Below are positions 47,988 through 62,021 of a stretch of DNA of 64,000 nucleotides, piece after piece. Position numbers and translations under genes: made by a program. The notes beneath the pieces are model-generated. The model was not told the origin of the DNA, made no database searches, and saw only the letters and a list, made by a program, of their open reading frames with translations. The stretch comes from Drosophila miranda (Eukaryota; Arthropoda; Insecta; Diptera; Drosophilidae), in NCBI RefSeq assembly GCF_003369915.1, contig NC_046673.1, forward strand, positions 12,384,001 to 12,448,000, read 5' to 3'. Position 1 is the stretch's first letter. Each line of letters opens with the position of its first letter.

Positions 47988-50900
47988 TCAACTGCCGTAT
48001 TTGTTGGAAGATGCGTAGCTATTAACTGCAGATCCATTTGATGGCATGTGAGTATCAGGCACTAAATGTGGTGTTCTACTAGATATAGGTGGCAAAATAG
48101 GGCTTGTTGGCCAATGGTAAGTAGCAGCGGCGTTATTGGATGAGGGAACACTTCTATGCAAAAAGCATTATTCGATTGTTAATTGTCGTTGTTGTTATCA
48201 AAGTACGCTTTCGAAAAACAAATTTAACTTTGGCGATTCTGTATGGGTGTGTATCTGTATCGTTGGATCGGTGTATCGGTGTATCGGTGTGTGTATGCAT
48301 GAGAAATCAATGAAAGATCAATGACAATGGATAGAAAGATATATTTTTATGATATGCGATAAAGCCATGAGATTGAATAGTCCTAAGTTTTTAGAATATA
48401 TACAAAAGAAATCCCTGAGTAGCTGTCCGTTTATCGATAAGAGAGCGATAGCATCGATAGAATATCGATAGGAATGCAAAAGAGCGCTGCCACCTCTATA
48501 TTATGGCACCTTTTTTGCCATGCTCCATCGTCCCTCAGTCGAAGCGTCACAGTCGTAAATCATATGAATCTTGCATAGAAGATGGAGAAGAAGGATGGTG
48601 GTTTTTTCGGGGGGAGGAATCATAGAGTTTCGGGGATGTAATTTGGAGGATTCAAGTGTGCAAGTGGACATCAAGGAAATATATGTGTATAATATATATT
48701 TACAAATGAGCACTAGATGATGGCATGAGGCGCTTCCCCGCACAATTCACAGACAACGAAAACAAATTGAAATGACAGGCACAAGTTTCGCTATAATGAT
48801 AGACATGTCCATGTGGGTGGGGATGTGGATTGGTGGATTGGTGGATGTGGAATGGTGGATGGCGATGGAGATGGGAATGGGAGTGGGGATGAAGAGATGA
48901 ATGGATGAGTGGATGAGGATAATGGACATGACAAAGACACAAAGAAAGATAGAGACCAAGAAAGAGTGGAGCAAAGGACTCACCTTGAGTGGGGGAACAG
49001 CATGGGGGCTGCATTGAACATCGATTGGGGCGTTGGCTGTTGGATGGGGGCTGCAGCAGTGTCTGGGTGTAAAAAGTTCCGTCGTTGCTCGATGCGCTCT
49101 TGGTGCTGGGTAAGACAACGAGACAATAGGTCCGGAAGGCTTTCCATGTGCTCCTGTGGAAGGGATAATAGCATACATACATATATACTCGTGTCGTAGA
49201 GTGTGCATATAGAACATATGGTTGTGTGAAGTGCAATCAGTGGCATTCAATCAATTGTGTAATGGGGTTTTCAATTCGATTGTTTGTCATACTTGTAGGT
49301 TCTGCATTTTGTCCTCTAGATTTGTTAGGCGTTCCTCGATGGCATCCTGGCGGCTAGACATGTCCGATATTATCTCGTAGACGGTATTTTGTGTCTGTGA
49401 ATGTGAAATGCATTGGTATCGTGTATTGGTATCGGTATCGGTATCGGTTTCGGTATCGGGCATATACATATGTGCATATCTAAATGCACATACTAAATAC
49501 GAGTCTACACACATACTCGTATGTGTTCTATAAGGATATACATATATGTTTGGTTGCTAGCTACCTTGGCCATATCGGTTATTGTGTTGGCATTATCCAT
49601 TAGTTTGCGCTGATCCATTTTAACTTTTCGCAACCTGCATCGCATTGGAAGAGTCATCAACATTATAGAGATTACATTATTTCAGTACATTCAAAAAGTG
49701 GTCTCCCCAACACATAAGCACTAAAATCTCAATCTATTTGCAGTAAATTTGAAGTTAGTTTTTTTAGTAGGAGTGGAGGCTGCTTCTTGGTCTTACTTTG
49801 CAATCCCTTTTCCAACCTTACAACGGTTCAACCTTATAGCCTTACAATTTCGATATGCACACACACACGATCCTGTTTTTGGAATCGGCGATGGGATCGT
49901 TCTGTTCCGGCCTGCCGAAATATCAGTTTTAGAGCTCTTATACATACATATATTCGAATCGGACAACAATTACAGCACGTTTCAGAACTTTTCAGATAGT
50001 CGGCTATAGAATATATGATTAATCATGGAAATATAAAAAAAACGAATAACAAAAATTCAAGAAGCACATAGTTTTTGCTTAAAAGAGCCAAAATTAATAA
50101 TAATGTGGATTAAAGACGGCAATCTTACAGTTCTGAAACGCACTGCATAATAAAGTTCACTGAAAAAGGTTTATGTTTTTTTTTTATTTATCTTTTGTTT
50201 TTCATTTGTGTGTAAAATTTGATGTGCCGTTGTGGGTGGATATTTGATTAGATTATAGAAAAAACAAAGTCCGTACATATTTTTTTTGTGGCGCTAAAAT
50301 TGCAGAAAATCGTATCGTGAAAATATCATCATATCTCTTGAGCCCTTAATCATCGCAAGGATCGCAGTCACAACGAGTCACAAATGTTGTTGTATGATTC
50401 GGAAAAGTAGAACTGGGGGATAATAAATGGGTATAGTGGAGAACAGAGAGTCTGGGAGGACAGAGTACAGAGTGTACAGAGGTTATAGAGTGTGTGTACA
50501 TATGGGATGTTGCTCACTATGCTGTTGCTGCTGCTAGATGGATGCTGGATGCTGGAGGAGGAGCTGTACAGATGGCTGTGCAACGTGTGGCACTGTTGGC
50601 ACATGGGCAGAAGCTTGATGATATTGCGATAGTTTTTGATACGAGATTCTAGAATATTAACGCTGCATGCTAGATTATGTGGCTAGTCTCGGTTATTGCA
50701 TAACGTAAAAACAGGGCTTTACAACCTATTTACAGGCTAGTAAAACGAGTTCAATCTTATTGGTTTTCATTTACTTTTAGTTTTTTGTTGTAATTGGTAG
50801 TTAACAGTTTTAGTACATTGATTAATTCTTTGATTTGTTTTGGTTATTCGTTATATACAAATTACAGACTCTGATGGAGGCTTTCCGCGAACCGTCAAAG

Positions 50901-53143
50901 CTTGCCTATAGTTTTGATGAGTATATGAAATAGGTTTCGAACAGAGTATGAATCTACTTATTTATGCATGAAGTATCACAGAGAACGTGGTCTGGGGACT
51001 TGGGTTTGGAGTGGGGACTGGGACTAAGGGGGGAATCGGATCGGATCGGGGACTGGTACTGGTACTGGTACTGGCACTGGTAATGGTACTAGGATTGGAT
51101 TGATCTGACAAACATATTACATATAGCAGGACTAATGAGAGGTATGCCATAAGATTGACGGGACAAGAAGAGAGACATAGAGAGACATAAAGAGAGAGAG
51201 AGAGAGAGGGAGAGGGAGCGACACAGACAGAGAGAGTGACAGAGACAAACAAAAACAAACAAGGACGAGTCACAAATTGCTTCGATGATCGATCGATTCG
51301 TTTCGTTCCTCCCCAACACTGAAAACGGATATATGTACTCTTGATCTCTCGATAGTATCTTTTGGATATACATATGTACTCTATATTAGTACTTGATATT
51401 CGATTTAGTTAATCTCTTTAAGTTTTAATCTTTAGTGGCAGTCTGACATTTAGTTTGATAGTTAGATTTTTTGTTGGTAGGTTGTTTTTGGTTGGTTGAT
51501 AGATCTCTAAAAATACTCACGCATATATAGCTAGAAGGAACTTTCTTTGGTGGGTTCTTACACGGCCGGGATTAACCCGTTTTACTAGTCTTGTATGTTT
51601 GTAAATGAGCCAAGTTTCACGAAGAACATTCGCCGCAGCATTTTTCAGCTAAATTTTGGTTCAAAGAAGAAATGTATACAAAGGAAATTAGAATGAATCG
51701 TTTGAATATATGTTACATATGGTGATAGTAGTATCTGGAATGGATCAACCCAGAGTCAGTCCTCAGTCTACAGTTCGTCTTGTCGTTATCGTTGTCTTGT
51801 CTCCGTCTCATTTCTGTTCTGTTTAGGTTCGTTTTGGGGTTTCGGTTGGGTTCCGTTTACTGTTGGGGTTGAATTGGGTTGAATTCCAAATTGAAGGACG
51901 ATCTATACCCTTTTGGTTAATTGCGTGTCCATCATGAAGTTGTGCACATGCTTCTCGGCACGGGTCAGCTCCAGTTTACGGGATACGACGGCCACGAGCA
52001 GCGCCGTGCAGCCAGCACCCTGTAAGAACGATGCACAATATGTTGAGATTTGATTGTGATTGTCTCTGAGTCAAAGGTGAGTTTTGGTCGTCCACTCCAC
52101 TGACATTGACACCCAACTCAGTCGCCGTAGTGCGTGTGTGGGACGGATGAATGTGGCATGGCAGCATGGTGTACGAGTATATTCTGTGTGTGTATTTGGG
52201 GCACTCGTCTGAGTTGGATGTCAGCCAATCTCTGATGTCAGTTTGTTATTTCATTCAGTTTTTCTTGTTTCATTGTTTATACATTCAAATGAATTTGTTT
52301 ATCGAGTTATAGTCCAGAACTTGTTGTTGTTGCTCGCAAAATACACACAGATTTTTATGGATGTTACAACATGTAGGTTATGTTTCTGTTTCTGTTTGTT
52401 TCTTTTTTGCTTTGCTTTTCTTTTCTTTTCTTTTCACTTCTCCTCGGTTTTCATCAATCAATTTGTATGTTATATCGGGTTTCTCTCGATGACTGAATGA
52501 CTGCATGAATCAATGAATCAATGAATACATCTGATCTGTCTTTGGATGAATAGTGAGTGCGAATGTTCCTTCGACTAAGTTAATGTGCGATCGGCAAATG
52601 ACAAATGCATATACATATATGTATGTATTCTTTTGTTAGAATTTAGAGATACAGAGATGTTAAATATTAAATACTAAATGTTTGGGCTTGGGCTTGGGCT
52701 TTGGGGTTAGTTTCAAGTATTATATGTAGGTACTATTCGGAGTGGAATGGTATGGTGTTGAAGTTAAATAAATACGATATTTGGTTGGATTTGATTGGCA
52801 CATGTCTATATGTAGTATTACAACAGTTAGAGGTGTCTGGCAGAGAGAGATACATACACACAAACGTACGTAACGATTAGCTAGAGAACAAATTCGAAAC
52901 CATAAATCACAATTCATAGTCAAGTTAGGAGTTGAAATACATAATTTGGTTTATTTATCATTTAATTTATTGTATCATAGCTTTTACTGCGACTACGACA
53001 TGATCAAATATGTCTAAGAAAAAAGCAGAAAGACAGACTGGTAGAAACATAGTTGAATATATACGTAGAAATATAGTAGATGGAGATAGAGAGAGATAGT
53101 AAGCCACACAAAAGCATAATTCGATAGAAGTACAGACAGTGAG

Positions 53144-53177
<34 letters not shown>

Positions 53178-56100
53178 GGCGAAAGATTATACAGACATAT
53201 TTAATAGTGGAAAAGTGGAAAAGGCGTGTAATAATTATTGTGGTAGGCAGATGGTGCCCTAAGCGCATGGCTATACGTATATCCACCACGAACAGAGTCG
53301 CAGAGTTGCTTTTTTGTTCTGTTCTGTTCTGTTGATCGGCCTTTGCCCATCTCTAATGGCAATCGTGAGCTGCCTTTCGATAGCTGTTGTGTGCGACTCG
53401 GCGGCAATTGGCAATTCTATTGGCTCTTCTGTTCTTCTGATCTAAAGCTAGTCTTAGAGGTGCCCGAATCCAGGGACAATCGTGTAACTAAAGTTCTTTT
53501 TCTGGTGATTCCACTACTAATTGACGTATATATGTATGTACATTTACCTAGGAACAGAACACGATTCTAGTGTTATTAGTTTTTTTTTTTTGGTTTTTTT
53601 GATTAGGAGTGGTGGCGACTGGCTTTTTGTGGTGGAGCGGGTGGGCGGGCAACATTCGTATGCAGTTTATGTAATTATTTACAAGTGATTTTTATCGGTA
53701 GATTGAAACCGATAGGTACTATTTGAAAATAGTTGATTGATCGATAAATGATAGTTCTTTGTTGTTGTTTTTTTTTTTTTTTTTTTTTGTTATGTTGTGT
53801 GCAATTGTTGGTAATAGTTTTGTTGTAGTTGTAGTTGTTTGTTAAAAACTCACCATTATTCCTGTACTGACAGCGATACCACGTCCACAGTACGTATTCG
53901 GAACAATATCACCGAAACCAACACTCAAAAATGTTATTGCTATCAGCCACATTGCATTCAAAAGATTCGCATGTTCTTCATCATGAAATCTGTTCCATAA
54001 ACGAGTACGCGACAATATATATATATATATATTTTGGTTTCGGGTTTGTCGTAAATATATACACAAGTATATATATTTGTTTAATATTGGCATAGGGCAT
54101 ATGGTATATGGGTTTTTTTTTTTTGGTTCGCATATAGAGCGCAGTGATCAGTTGAAGTTTCGTTTCAGGGGGGTCAAATTGCATAGACGCGTTTGTTTTT
54201 TTTTTTTTTATATATTTTAAATGAGAGGGAAAGAGAGATAGAGAAAAATATCGTATTGTTGGCTTAATGTACAAATAAACTTTAAGAATTCGTTGAAAAT
54301 AAATTTGGCTCAAGTAAATTCAAGATACATATTCATCAAACAGAACGAAAGGCATACAAACGTACAGAAAAAAATCAAATCATAACCAAAAGCACGGAAA
54401 AGAAAACGAAACGGAACGGAAAATATATGAAAGCAACGGAAAAAAAACGCAAAAACATAAAGAAAATCAAACAAAGTTAGTAGTTGAAAAGGATGGAACG
54501 TTGGAACGGGCATTCTGCAGAATTGGAAACAGGTGGAACACGTGGAAGAAATGGACGAGGCACACAGGTACAGTAGTGGTCAAAAGAACGTTGGTTTTGG
54601 TTTTGAGGTTATGGACAGGCGACGCAACCGTTTGTTGTCTTTCTTGGTGGATAGCGGAAGAAGTATAGTATGTACACACTGGGTAGAGGAGGTGGTTGTT
54701 CTTCTGGATGTACAAGCAAAAGGTGAGAGCTGTGATCTGTGATCAGATGTGTGTTTGTTGTTGTCGTTTGCTGTTGATGGGGAAGTAGAACGAACGATTG
54801 TAGTAGTGGGACCATCTAGGATTTGGTGCACAAAACAAACAACAAAAGAAAGCGCTCACAAACACTCACACATTCAGTTTCATACACACGCCACAGGCAT
54901 ACACTTGGAAGACATTAATAGAATTTGCTGGAGCTGTCAACAAAGATTTGTTTGTTGGATTTCTGCTGTCGTTCCGCTTCAGTATCAGCAAACAAAAAGA
55001 GACAGACAGAGAGAGGGAGAGAGAGAGGGGGAGTCCTGTTTTTGTTTCTGTCCTGCCTCCTTGCAGAAGGAGAGTGGAGGGAATGGCGGAAATGGAAATA
55101 AAAGTTTCGCTCTTTAAAGCAGAAATAGTGACAAATACACACAAACATATAGTACAAATGGTGGGTGGCTCTTTGCTCTGTTGTGTTAACGTATGTGTGT
55201 GCTCTTATGTACAGATATTCGAGTGTATATATTTATACTTATATAATGTATGCATATGCTTATATTACAGCGACTCAAACACACACTCACACTCACACAC
55301 GGAGTGGGTGGAGATTTTGGTGATGATTTACAACAGTGTAAAATGCACATGTAGATATACACACACTCATGTAGATGTATGTATCATGTATGTATTCATG
55401 TAGTAGATATGTATATATGCATGTCATGTCATGTATGTAGATATGTTAATATTTATTTATCGCTGAAATGAACTGCCCTGCAAAAAAAGAATACAGAAAC
55501 AACTGAAATCCCCACCAGACACAAGCACACACAGAGCATTAGAGAGAGAGAGAGAGAGAGAGAGACAGGGCGAGTCGCCCCCTCTTTTTTGGCGACGATT
55601 TGGGCAGACAGAACGGCATCATCTCAATATGTACGGATGGATATATGGTTATGGCCATGGGTGTAGGAGTACTACCACGAGTGCCTCCCATCAAAATGGA
55701 TTTTGATATAGGAATTTGAATTTATACACATGTATATAGTATTTTTCTCTGTCTGTGTGTGATTGTGTGTGTGTGTGCTGGGGCGTGGGCGTGGGCGGGT
55801 GGGGGGAAATGGGGAGCTGTGGTGGTGGTATGAACTCAAACCAGCCCGAAGAAAAGCCAGGTCAGGTCAGGCGTCGGATTGGGTTGGATCGGATCGGATC
55901 GGGTCAGAGTACACACCCACATACGACGCTGCATGCGTGATTTGACAGGTACAATTACTATAATATATACTATATATTCGAGCTGTCTGTTTTCTTTTTT
56001 TTAGCCTCGCTACATGAACTTGGGGGCGGTAGGCGCCTCAAAGGCGGCACTTCCTCTTCGAGGAAAAATGTTTAAAAGGAAAGATGCGATACGATTACAT

Positions 56101-59100
56101 ACATACTGTACACATGTACATATGTGCACACATATTGGTTCTTGGCTTTTGCTTTTGCTGTTGCTATTGTTGTTGTTGTTGTTGATGATGTATGTTCTTG
56201 TTGTTTGTTTGTTGTAAGAGTAATAGTTGTTGTTTCTAGTAGTTCTATTGTAGTTTATTGTTTATAGTATTTCTTATTATGGTATTTATTTATTGTTTGT
56301 TTTTGTTTTTTTCTTTTTGCAACTGTTCTGTTCTGTTCTGTTTTTTTTTTTTTTTTTTTTTCGTTAGGGTATCATAAATGGAGTTTTTGACTAGTTTTTT
56401 GTTTGGTACTTTTCTGGGTATTTTTGATAGTTTTGGGGTATTTTTTGGGGATCTTTTTGTAGGAAATACTTACCACCATGCCGCAGGTGAGGGTGATACC
56501 GCGTCCACAGTATGTGTTTGGCACAATGTCGCCGTAGCCGACACACAGAAATGTGATGGCCGTGAGCCACATGGAGTTTAGCAAATTCGCGTGCTCCTCA
56601 TCGTGGAACCTTCCGCATGGTACAGAAAGTATTTCAAATACATATGTCGAATGTCGGTGGTATTTTTTGTTTTTTGGTTCGATATTTTAGTAATTGTTTG
56701 CGGTTTTCAATCAAAAGTTGTTTATATTTTATAATACATTGGTGTTTGATGGGGGGCAACAAATTAAAGTTTTTCATTTATGATACGTATGTTTTTTTTA
56801 TATTTATTTGATATTTTGCGGTATTTTGTGATCGGTTTACGTTTTTCAGTAAATATTTTTGATACAGTTTTCATATTTCAGAGGCGTAAAGCGTTTTGGT
56901 TGCGGTATTTTTTTCGGTAGTTGTTGCAGTATTTGTTGGTATTCGATTTCAATATATATTTTTTTGGTTGTTGGTTGGTATTTTTGCAATTTGTGGATAC
57001 AGAAGTAGGGTGAGAAGTGGAGTAAACAAATAAACAGATGTGAAATTATGTGAACATTTTTTGGATTAAATTTTCAATTGTTTTTTTTTTTGGTTTGTTT
57101 TTTGTTTTTGTTTTGCTTTAAAAGAATACAATTTTGGTATTTTTTGTTCATTTTGATTATTTTTAGAAAATTTCCAAGTATTAAAGAATACGCATAAGTA
57201 CAAAGGAAATTAAACAACAGAATAATTTAAAACAATCAAGAGGAACATAAAACAAGAAAAAAGAAGAATAAAGAAAGAAAGAGAGTAATTAAACGTAAAA
57301 CAAAGAAAATGAAATTAAAGGAAATTAATTTTGTTTTTTCCTTTCGGTTTGTTGTTTTCTTTGGGCAACGAATTAAAAATCCTCAAATAGATTTGAAGAG
57401 CAACATAGAAGATAGATAGATTGATAGAGATAGATATAAGGAAGACATGGGGAATTGGGGGATACGAATAGTTGGAAATATACAATGACACGAATAATAT
57501 TTAATAATTATAGTTTGTATATATAATTATAGTTTCGAATCGGCTCAAATATCTCTTCCTCCTTCTCCTCCTCCTCCTCTTCCTGCTGCTGCTGCTGGGG
57601 CATGAGACTTGTTGTTTTTTGTTTTTTTTTTTTGCGGGTCTGGTAGAGCGGTTAAGCGGGGAGTTTTGGGTATTGGAAATGAGGGTTTTGAACGGTTACT
57701 CTGTATATATTGTATGACATGCAGGATGACTGGAAAAGGGCCATCGGAGAGCTGTTTGCCCCGCACTCCCCACCTGGGGGCCCCATCACTCCGCTGGCTG
57801 CCATCCACTATCTGCTGGCACCGCGTATCTGAGATGTTTCTGAGGCGTGTGTTTTTGCAATGTGAAAAATCATATGAATGCCAAAAGCTTTCTCTGCCTG
57901 TGTGTGTTATCGTGTATCCCTTACTGCTGTGGGATCCTTTCGAATGCCTGGATTTTGCCATTTGGCTGCCCTATGCTGACTCGCGCGCTGGATTCCGACT
58001 GGATGCATGCGTATGGTGCTAAGGATCTCCAATAATACGCACGTACATACATACACACAGGACATAGCAAGGATACACATATACATACACATATATGGAT
58101 GGATCACATACACAGATATACATACATATCCACTTACAATGAAATAAATAAGAATTTACGCAAATAGACGACAAGTTTTACTTTGTATAATTCTTGAATA
58201 AAATACACGACTCTCTTCAAGACTTTGGATACGAAAAAAGAAAAGGATACTAAAGAATTACTACCAAATTTTCTACGTTAAACGAAAACATTGAGATATT
58301 TTATAGAGACTATTATATGAATGTTGTACGAAACTAATCAAAAAAGAAACACAAGATGAAAGCAATGCCAATTCGGTTTCAAATATTTAGGATCAAAATC
58401 GGATTCATAGATAGATATATATATATATATGTATATATATGTATGTGTCTGTGTTTGTTTGTGTTTTTTACTTTTTGGATGGGAAAAGGAAGTGGTATAC
58501 GCGGAGATATAGATAGGTGTACTCCGAAAATTGCTTCTCTTTCATTTCGCTACCAATTTTTGTTGTATTTTTATTGTTGTTCATATATATGTATGTTTTC
58601 TTGGACTGTTGTCATTTAAAAATCAATGTTCAGAAAGCCAAAAGCAAACAAACGTAAAAAATTATTTAAAAAAAAACATGGTAATCGAAAGAAATCGAAG
58701 GAATTTGAATCATGTTTAACAATCTATCATATATGCGGTAGGAGTAGAAGAAGTCGAAGTAGAAGAAGGCTTAGAAAAAGTATCAGGAAGAAGAGGCGGG
58801 AGAAACTGTTTGAACTGTATTTTGATATGTTTCCGTTTCTGTTTCTGTTTCTGTCTCTGTTCTGTATGGTTTATAGCTGTCTCTGTTTTCTGTGTGGCTG
58901 TGAAGTTGCTTTCCCGATTTCCACGCACACATATGTATATTGTACATATGTTGTATGGGACATGTATGTACATGAGTACATCAAATATGGTATGACATCA
59001 AACGACAACAGCAACAACAACTTGATCTGATGTACATATGTATGTATATGTATGATGTACCTGATGATGTACATGAACATATAGAGAAGGTCCCAAGTAT

Positions 59101-61983
59101 AATGAATGGGCTTACATTTTATATAAAGGATACACGAATATATGTATGTATGTATAGATAGTATATACGCATGTTACGCATACGCATATACGAGTACGAT
59201 ATGATCTACAGCAAATGCAGGCGCAGTTCAATCCACAAGTTGAAGCTTAATCGAATAATTGAATAAATAAATATGCGATGTAAGAATCTATATTTGTTTT
59301 TTTGTTTTGTTATTTTGGTTTTTTCTTAGTTTTTCATTGTTTTCACCCATGAACTGAAGAGCAGGTACACAAAACATAAGGAGCACCGTAAATCCACAAT
59401 AAAATTAGGAAATGAAAACAAGTTAGGAATCTCAATAGAACAACAAAAAGATCAATAAGAGAGTGAGAGAGCGATGTAGAGAGCGAAAGACTGGATGTTT
59501 TGAAATATGGGAAATAGTACAGGACATATGCAAAGGCATTTCCCAGTGCAGTACAGATCGAGAAGAAGAGAGAGAGAGAGAGAGAGAGAGACATAGAGAA
59601 AGAAAAAGAGAAAGTACAGCTGTGTGCGCCATTATTACGTCGTGGTGGGAGTGGAGAGTGGAGCAAGGGTTCAGGTAAAGGAACGGGGGAATAGTGGAAT
59701 GCTGTTATATATTTTCAAATAGAAAGAAGTCAAAACTACGCAAAGACGAGCAGAGAAAGAGAGATCAAAGAGAGAGAGAGAGAGAGAGCGAGCGAGCATA
59801 CACTTTCATTCACGCAACAAAAACATAAAGAACAACAAAATGTAAAGATTTTGAAAACAAATTGCAAAAATTTCAAATGACAAACTGTACAAAAGTGGGT
59901 TAGGAGTATATTCATGTAGGCATGACAATCAAATCACTACTAAGAGGTCTCCACCCAATGCATTCTGCAATTCTACACAGTCTGTTGTTGGTTTGTGTTT
60001 CTGTTCTGTACTGCAGTTCTTCTGTTTCGGCGTCCAACCCCAACCCCCAACCCCCAACCCCCATCAGCCATCCGCCAAGCGATAAGTGCAAGAGTGTACA
60101 CATATATGTATGTATATGAATGTATCGATAAATTGTATGCTGTCAATTTTGCAGGCACGCACAACATAACAAAGAGAAAAATGCGGGGAGAGAGTGGATG
60201 AAATTGGCAAAAATATGTGCAAGCAAGAAAACAAATTAACGGAACATCGTCCTTCGTAAAGGCTTTTGAATACCCTTTCAAAGCAAATGATGGCTGAAAT
60301 GTATGATGATTTTATGACAGTATAACAGGACAAGATCTTTCATAAGAAACATAGCAAAAGTTCCCAAAAAAGCTCCTATGATAATCCATTCCGTGCAGAC
60401 TATAATCAGCGATCCAGCTCCACTGTTTAACCTGGTTCCAAAATGCATCTAAATCTTGTCAAGAATGGGACATGCCTTTGGCTCCGGACAAATTTCAGTT
60501 GACCCTCTGGTGCAAGGGTATAACAAAACATTCGGGAGAATCACTTTCGGAAGGGGCCTGGTGGCCAGTGGTGATGGTGGTCGTGGTGGTGTTGGTGTTG
60601 GTGGTGCTGCTGTTTGGTGGCACAGCCAGACGGAAGGATGGGGAAGTGGTGAATGGCAAATGGCAAATGGAGGAGGAAGTGGAAGTGCGGAAAAACAAGC
60701 GAACTCGAATGCCAAATGTAAATAAATTGAAACGCATGCAAGCATTATCCATTTGGCTTCGTCGCTACGTGACACTGACAATTGCATTTCGATTCGATTG
60801 TATTGTATATACCGTTACAACAGATGCTACAGAGTTGCATTCGCATTCGAACTCGGTTCTTGGGGTACAGTGTTTGGTGTTTGGTGTTGTGTGTATGTGT
60901 GTGTGTGGGGGGGGGGGGGAGACTACGAGTACATGTAATATCTGAATCATGTATGAAACAAGCAAAAAATATTTGGGGGGGATACACTCGTGTACTGTTT
61001 GTGTGTGGTTGTGTTGCAAGCTGGGGCTGTGCTCAAGTCCCCCAAATCCCCTTCCCCCCCTTCACCCACAATGGGAGTTAATATTTCACTGATTCGATTC
61101 GAATAGTTCAACGTTCAACGAATAGTTCTTGTTTCAACTTTAAACTTTAAACTTTAAACACATTTTTGTACAGTAAAAAACTTGTGAAAGAGATTTGAGT
61201 TTGGAGTTTGAGTTTTGGAGTTTGGAGTTTGTTTTGGAGTTGTTTTTTGTTTGGAGAAGACATTACGCAATGCTTAGCACATACATTTATGTACATACAT
61301 ACATCGATATTAAATACATACGTATAATAGTTATGTCAAAGTATTAGTGGCAAACACATTGAATCAGAACGTTAAACGGAAATGGTATTCAGAGTAACAC
61401 AAAAACGGAGAACAGATAATGGATAACGGATAACGGATAACGGATTACGGATAACGTTTAATAGGAAAAAGAAAACGGAAGAACTTAGAAAACGTAACAC
61501 CGAAAACCGAAAACCAATCAACCATTAAGATCACAAATCAAAACGAAAGTTCAACTCAAAAATTGAGATACAATCCAAAATAAAATACAAAATAACGAAA
61601 AAGAAATCAAATTCAAATTCAGAACAAGTAAATATATATCATATCATGTATAAAGTATATATATATTTGGTTTATATATGTATTTGTATAGAAGGACAGA
61701 ATATGACCATTACCTTTCGCATTGACGTAGCGTCCACGAAGCGATGATCCACAGGGAGACCATGAAGACCAATAGAACCGTTCCCGGGCATATTGTCATT
61801 AGAGTTTTTAAAACGAATCTACAAGAGTCGAAGGATCATCAAAAAAGAGTTTATATTAAATTTCATTGATATATTTTGTATGATTGCCCAACTCGCTTTC
61901 CCGTGAGCTTTAAAGACACTGCGAGATCCAGTCGTTTATTGTGATGGACAGACAGGCAGATATACCCATCCATAGACCAAAGT

Positions 61984-62021
<38 letters not shown>

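Noticed and set aside
47173..48018. 281-codon + strand open frame antisense to the end of SK
   Set aside because: Its Cys/Asp and Ile/Gly repeats are the complement of the SQ and MP repeats; the opposite strand carries the certain SK exon.
57640..57715. tRNA-like string (GGTCTGGTAGAGCGGTTAAG)
   Set aside because: Looks like a D-loop/A-box by chance; no T-arm B-box and no cloverleaf downstream.
60472..60945. 157-codon + strand open frame with one hydrophobic stretch, resembling a small membrane protein
   Set aside because: The hydrophobic part comes from a GGTGGT/GTTGGT repeat and the end from a GTGTGT/GGGG run; it lies antisense in an SK intron without a promoter signal.
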